NCBI GenBank assembly: GCA_016710585.1
Contig: JADJVN010000023.1
Span: forward strand, 1 to 64,000
Length of the DNA: 64,000 nt
DNA from: Saprospiraceae bacterium
GTDB taxonomy: Bacteria > Bacteroidota > Bacteroidia > Chitinophagales > Saprospiraceae
Reading direction: 5' to 3'
Below, piece by piece: positions 61,456-64,000 of the stretch. Below the pieces are notes generated by a model. The model worked only from the letters and a program-made list of their open reading frames with translations. It was not told the DNA's origin and made no database searches. Each line of letters begins with the position of its first letter. The first letter of the stretch is position 1. The translations under genes were made by a program, and so were the position numbers.

Positions 61456-61941
61456 TTATTCAAAATAATAACTTGATAGGAGATTTGTAGAATCAATATC
61501 TGTATTCCATATTTCTCTATAAAGTTTCCACGATTTATTTTCTTGTTTCCATATTGCAATAAATTTGCCGACATCTAGCGTCTTTCCATTTTTATCATCT
61601 ATTTTATACACGCCTTCTTCATTGACATAGACAGGACCACCATAGATGTTTTTTGCTACGACTTCTATGTTTAAATCATGGTTTTTTCCGTCATTGAAAT
61701 AATGAACCGAGATCCCAGGTGTGCCACAAATTTTAGGACTTTTCGTTGGCATAATACAAGCATCTTTACAATATTTTTGATTGATAATATTGATATCATT
61801 CACTAAATATCTTTCATTGTAAATTTTATTTGATCTATTTATAAATGCTTTGACATCTTCCAATTTAAAATCTTTGTTCTGCGGTTCACAGGAAAATAGT
61901 ATGGTTAAGATGAGGAAATAAAATCTGCTAAAATTTTTCAT
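61456..61941 (-). CDS. SnoaL/DUF4440-like lipoprotein
   Basis: A lipoprotein signal with FLILTILFSC precedes a single alpha+beta-barrel domain: FINRSNKIYNERYLVNDINI, IMPTKSPKICGTPGISVHYF, YGGPVYVNEEGVYKIDD and KFIAIWKQENKSWKLYREIW. The order of helix, TKSP...G and the closing W-KLYREIW strand is typical of NTF2-like DUF4440 proteins. Cargo or activity is unknown. It is convergent with the GH20 gene, with one base between the stops. Confidence 0.8.
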   Translation of the reverse strand: MKNFSRFYFLILTILFSCEPQNKDFKLEDVKAFINRSNKIYNERYLVNDINIINQKYCKDACIMPTKSPKICGTPGISVHYFNDGKNHDLNIEVVAKNIYGGPVYVNEEGVYKIDDKNGKTLDVGKFIAIWKQENKSWKLYREIWNTDIDSTNLLSSYYFE

Positions 61942-62162
61942 TGTATCATTTTTAAATGTTCAAGAGAATTTAATTTATTACAAAATAACTATTGCACTTA
62001 TCTAAATTATATAATAAGCCCACAAAATAGTATTTATAATGCAATATAGTCAGTTTTTCATTAATGTAGAAATTATTGAAATATATAGGTAAAAATAGAC
62101 CTAAAATAATAAACCTCAACAGAAATAAAAAAAATTAATACCTTAGGCAAAATTTTAAAAAT

Positions 62163-63794
62163 ATGTGGAAATCTCATCCTCGTGCGCTGCCTTATTTATT
62201 TTTCTCAGAAATGTGGGAAAGATTTGGGTATTACCTTATGATAGGTATATTTACATTATACCTGAAAGATGTAGAGGCTGGATTTGGAATGACTGAAGCG
62301 GAGTCAGCTGATTTGTATGGGACCTTTATAGCTTTGGTTTTTCTCACGCCATTTTTGGGTGGATTGATTGCAGATAGGTATTGGGCATATAAGAGGACAA
62401 TTGTCATTGGTGGTCTACTTATGGGATTGGGTTACTGTCTTATGGGTGTTCATAATTTAACAGTCTTATATATTGCCATGACTTTAGTCATCTTTGGTAA
62501 TGGATTATTCAAACCAAATATATCAACCCTTCTCGGCAATGTCTATTCGACGCCTCAATACAACGCTCAGAAAGACGAAGGTTACAATATTTTCTATATG
62601 GGAATCAATATAGGTGCCTTTATTTGTAACTTTTTTGGAGCTGCATTGCAGATCATGTTAGGTTGGAGTTATGCTTTTTTTGCCGCTGGTATTGGAATGT
62701 TTGTAGGGGTAATAATCTTTATCATGGGGACCAAGCATTTTGAAGAATTTGACGTTAAAAAAGGAGTTCAAGAAGGCGATATGTCTTTTTTAAAAATCTG
62801 TCTTGTCATTTTAGTTCCTTCAGTTTTATTTGGAATATTAGGTTGGATGATTCCTGGTTCTATTGTAGGCTCTGACAGCACAGATGCTTTTATTTTTGCC
62901 TGTGTTCCAGTACTTTATTTTTATTCTTCGCTTTATTTTAATGCAGCAAAGGAGGAGAAGCGTCCTATTTTAGCACTTTTGGCAATATTTGCAGTGGTGA
63001 TATTGTTTTGGGCTGTTTTTAAACAAAATGGATCGGCATTGAATACTTGGGCTGATCGTTATACTGATCGTGAAATCACTGGTGTAACAAAATCAACTTT
63101 TGAAACATTCAAATTGGCGAAAAATATAAGCTATACTAAGGATTCAATTCCGCTTTACGACCAACAATTTAGACTTCAAAGACAAGATGGAAAAGCATTA
63201 AAGGAATTTGCATTTCCTCCTTATTTTAGAAATATAACTCCAGATAAGCTTCCTACAGAAGGGACCAGTATTTCAGTCTGGAGCACCAATCTAAGCCAAT
63301 CTATAAATCCTGGTTGGGTGATAATACTTACTCCTCTGGTAGTAGCTCTCTTTACAGCATTGAGAAGGCGGGGGAAAGAACCTTCCACGCCGACTAAAAT
63401 TGCACTTGGGCTTTTTATTTCTGCACTTTCAGTTTTATTTATGGTAGCTGCTGTGATGGCGACCAATAATGGCATGAATAAAGCAAGTGTGTGGTGGTTA
63501 GTTATGGGTTATGGGGTCATCACCATTGGAGAATTATTCCTCAGTCCAATGGGATTATCCTTGGTATCAAAATTGAGCCCTACTCGAATCACTTCTCTTA
63601 TGATGGGTGGCTGGTTTGTGTCCACCAGTATTGGAAATAAACTTTCTGGTGTTCTAGCGACATTATGGGATACTTATGAAAATAAAGCCAACTACTTTTG
63701 GTTGAATTTTGCATTATTGATCTTGGCTACCTTGCTCATGTTATCCATTTTGAAGTGGCTTAACGGCGTCATGAAAGAAAAGGGTATTAATTAA
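62163..63794 (+). CDS. POT-family proton-dependent peptide transporter
   Basis: Imports di- and tripeptides with protons. MWERFGYYLMIGIFTLYL is the E-x-x-E-R-F-Y-type N-terminal motif (here SEMWERFGYYLM, the second Glu and Arg kept); GGLIADRYWAYKRTIVIGG and NGLFKPNISTLLGN are the other PTR2 signatures. About 12 to 14 membrane helices are predicted in 543 residues. A long loop at about residues 300-385 (DRYTDREITGVTKSTFETF, DSIPLYDQQFRLQ) is typical of Bacteroidota members. The gene stands alone before a hairpin. Confidence 0.93.
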   Translation: MWKSHPRALPYLFFSEMWERFGYYLMIGIFTLYLKDVEAGFGMTEAESADLYGTFIALVFLTPFLGGLIADRYWAYKRTIVIGGLLMGLGYCLMGVHNLTVLYIAMTLVIFGNGLFKPNISTLLGNVYSTPQYNAQKDEGYNIFYMGINIGAFICNFFGAALQIMLGWSYAFFAAGIGMFVGVIIFIMGTKHFEEFDVKKGVQEGDMSFLKICLVILVPSVLFGILGWMIPGSIVGSDSTDAFIFACVPVLYFYSSLYFNAAKEEKRPILALLAIFAVVILFWAVFKQNGSALNTWADRYTDREITGVTKSTFETFKLAKNISYTKDSIPLYDQQFRLQRQDGKALKEFAFPPYFRNITPDKLPTEGTSISVWSTNLSQSINPGWVIILTPLVVALFTALRRRGKEPSTPTKIALGLFISALSVLFMVAAVMATNNGMNKASVWWLVMGYGVITIGELFLSPMGLSLVSKLSPTRITSLMMGGWFVSTSIGNKLSGVLATLWDTYENKANYFWLNFALLILATLLMLSILKWLNGVMKEKGIN

Positions 63795-63843
63795 ATTTCG
63801 GCTTTATATTCCAAAAATGAGCTTAAAATACTGAAAATCCATC

Positions 63844-63870
63844 ACTTGATGTATAAAATATCAAGTTTTT
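63844..63870 (+). terminator. possible terminator after the peptide transporter gene
   Basis: ACTTGAT (63844-63850) pairs with ATCAAGT (63860-63866) across a 9-nt loop, followed by a short T run. The stem is weak, only 7 bp. Confidence 0.5.
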
Positions 63871-63873
63871 AGC

Positions 63874-63881
63874 TATATTTG
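63874..63881 (+). promoter_or_regulatory. -7 box pointing out of the window
   Basis: TATATTTG, an exact TAnnTTTG match, faces right, about 120 bp from the window edge. No gene start follows within the window, so it would serve a gene beyond it. Confidence 0.3.
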
Positions 63882-64000
63882 CAGATGGTAACATTTGGGG
63901 TTATTGATTGATTTCCAAATGTTATTATAGTAAAAATAATTTATATATATAGGTTTGATTTGTAGTAACTTGACAAGGTTTTACCAAATTGTGAGCTGAA

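Noticed and set aside
1..64000. tRNA, rRNA and insertion sequences
   Set aside because: None was recognised on reading both strands; no transposase motif or terminal repeats. A dedicated tRNA scan would be needed to exclude a tRNA fully.

Overview
This window comes from an AT-rich member of the Bacteroidota, most likely a Saprospira/Chitinophaga-type environmental lineage. Evidence for this: many secreted proteins end in type IX secretion (T9SS) sorting domains, both type A and the gliding-motility-associated type B; GldB, a PorP/SprF-family protein, TonB receptor plus HmuY and LptC are present; and several genes have the Bacteroidota -7 promoter box TAnnTTTG just upstream. I see no rRNA, tRNA, CRISPR array, insertion sequence or phage module.

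Region by region. 1-5.1 kb: a minus-strand run of five genes of unknown function. It holds a 382-aa protein with faint Hsp70-like features, a 435-aa rod built entirely of 14-residue repeats, an M35-type (aspzincin) zinc endopeptidase without a signal peptide, a 373-aa helical protein and a frameshifted partial gene. This is the best candidate for an undescribed system. 5.2-16.5 kb: small membrane proteins, a DinB-like protein, a PchR-type AraC regulator divergent from a TonB receptor/HmuY haem-type uptake pair, two cyclophilin lipoproteins (one with a PKD domain), a beta-CASP metallo-hydrolase, gltX and a polysaccharide deacetylase. 16.5-24.4 kb: an exported M1 aminopeptidase, an OmpA/PorP-SprF pair and two surface proteins. 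24.4-31 kb: yraN, phosphoglucose/phosphomannose isomerase, nadC, gldB and OmpA proteins. 31-46 kb: T9SS cargo (a protease-like protein lacking its zinc site, a lamin-tail/CotH protein, a type B adhesin-like protein), a sigma factor/mechanosensitive channel operon, an M28 peptidase with hpt, and lptC. 46-49 kb: housekeeping genes pssA, purS, rsmI and secG. 49-56 kb: a lipoprotein, an ECF sigma factor, a membrane-spanning probable anti-sigma/beta-barrel protein and a large dockerin-like T9SS protein, apparently one unit. 56-64 kb: another T9SS protein, a lipid A-type acyltransferase, a GH20 hexosaminidase and a POT peptide transporter.

Four genes (at about 0.28, 5.46, 17.86 and 25.10 kb) are interrupted by single-base frameshifts, at least two of them in homopolymers. 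Because the isomerase and the aminopeptidase are otherwise intact, base-calling error is at least as likely as real decay. Convergent genes are usually separated by strong hairpin terminators. Function calls come from reading motifs by eye; no database search was run.
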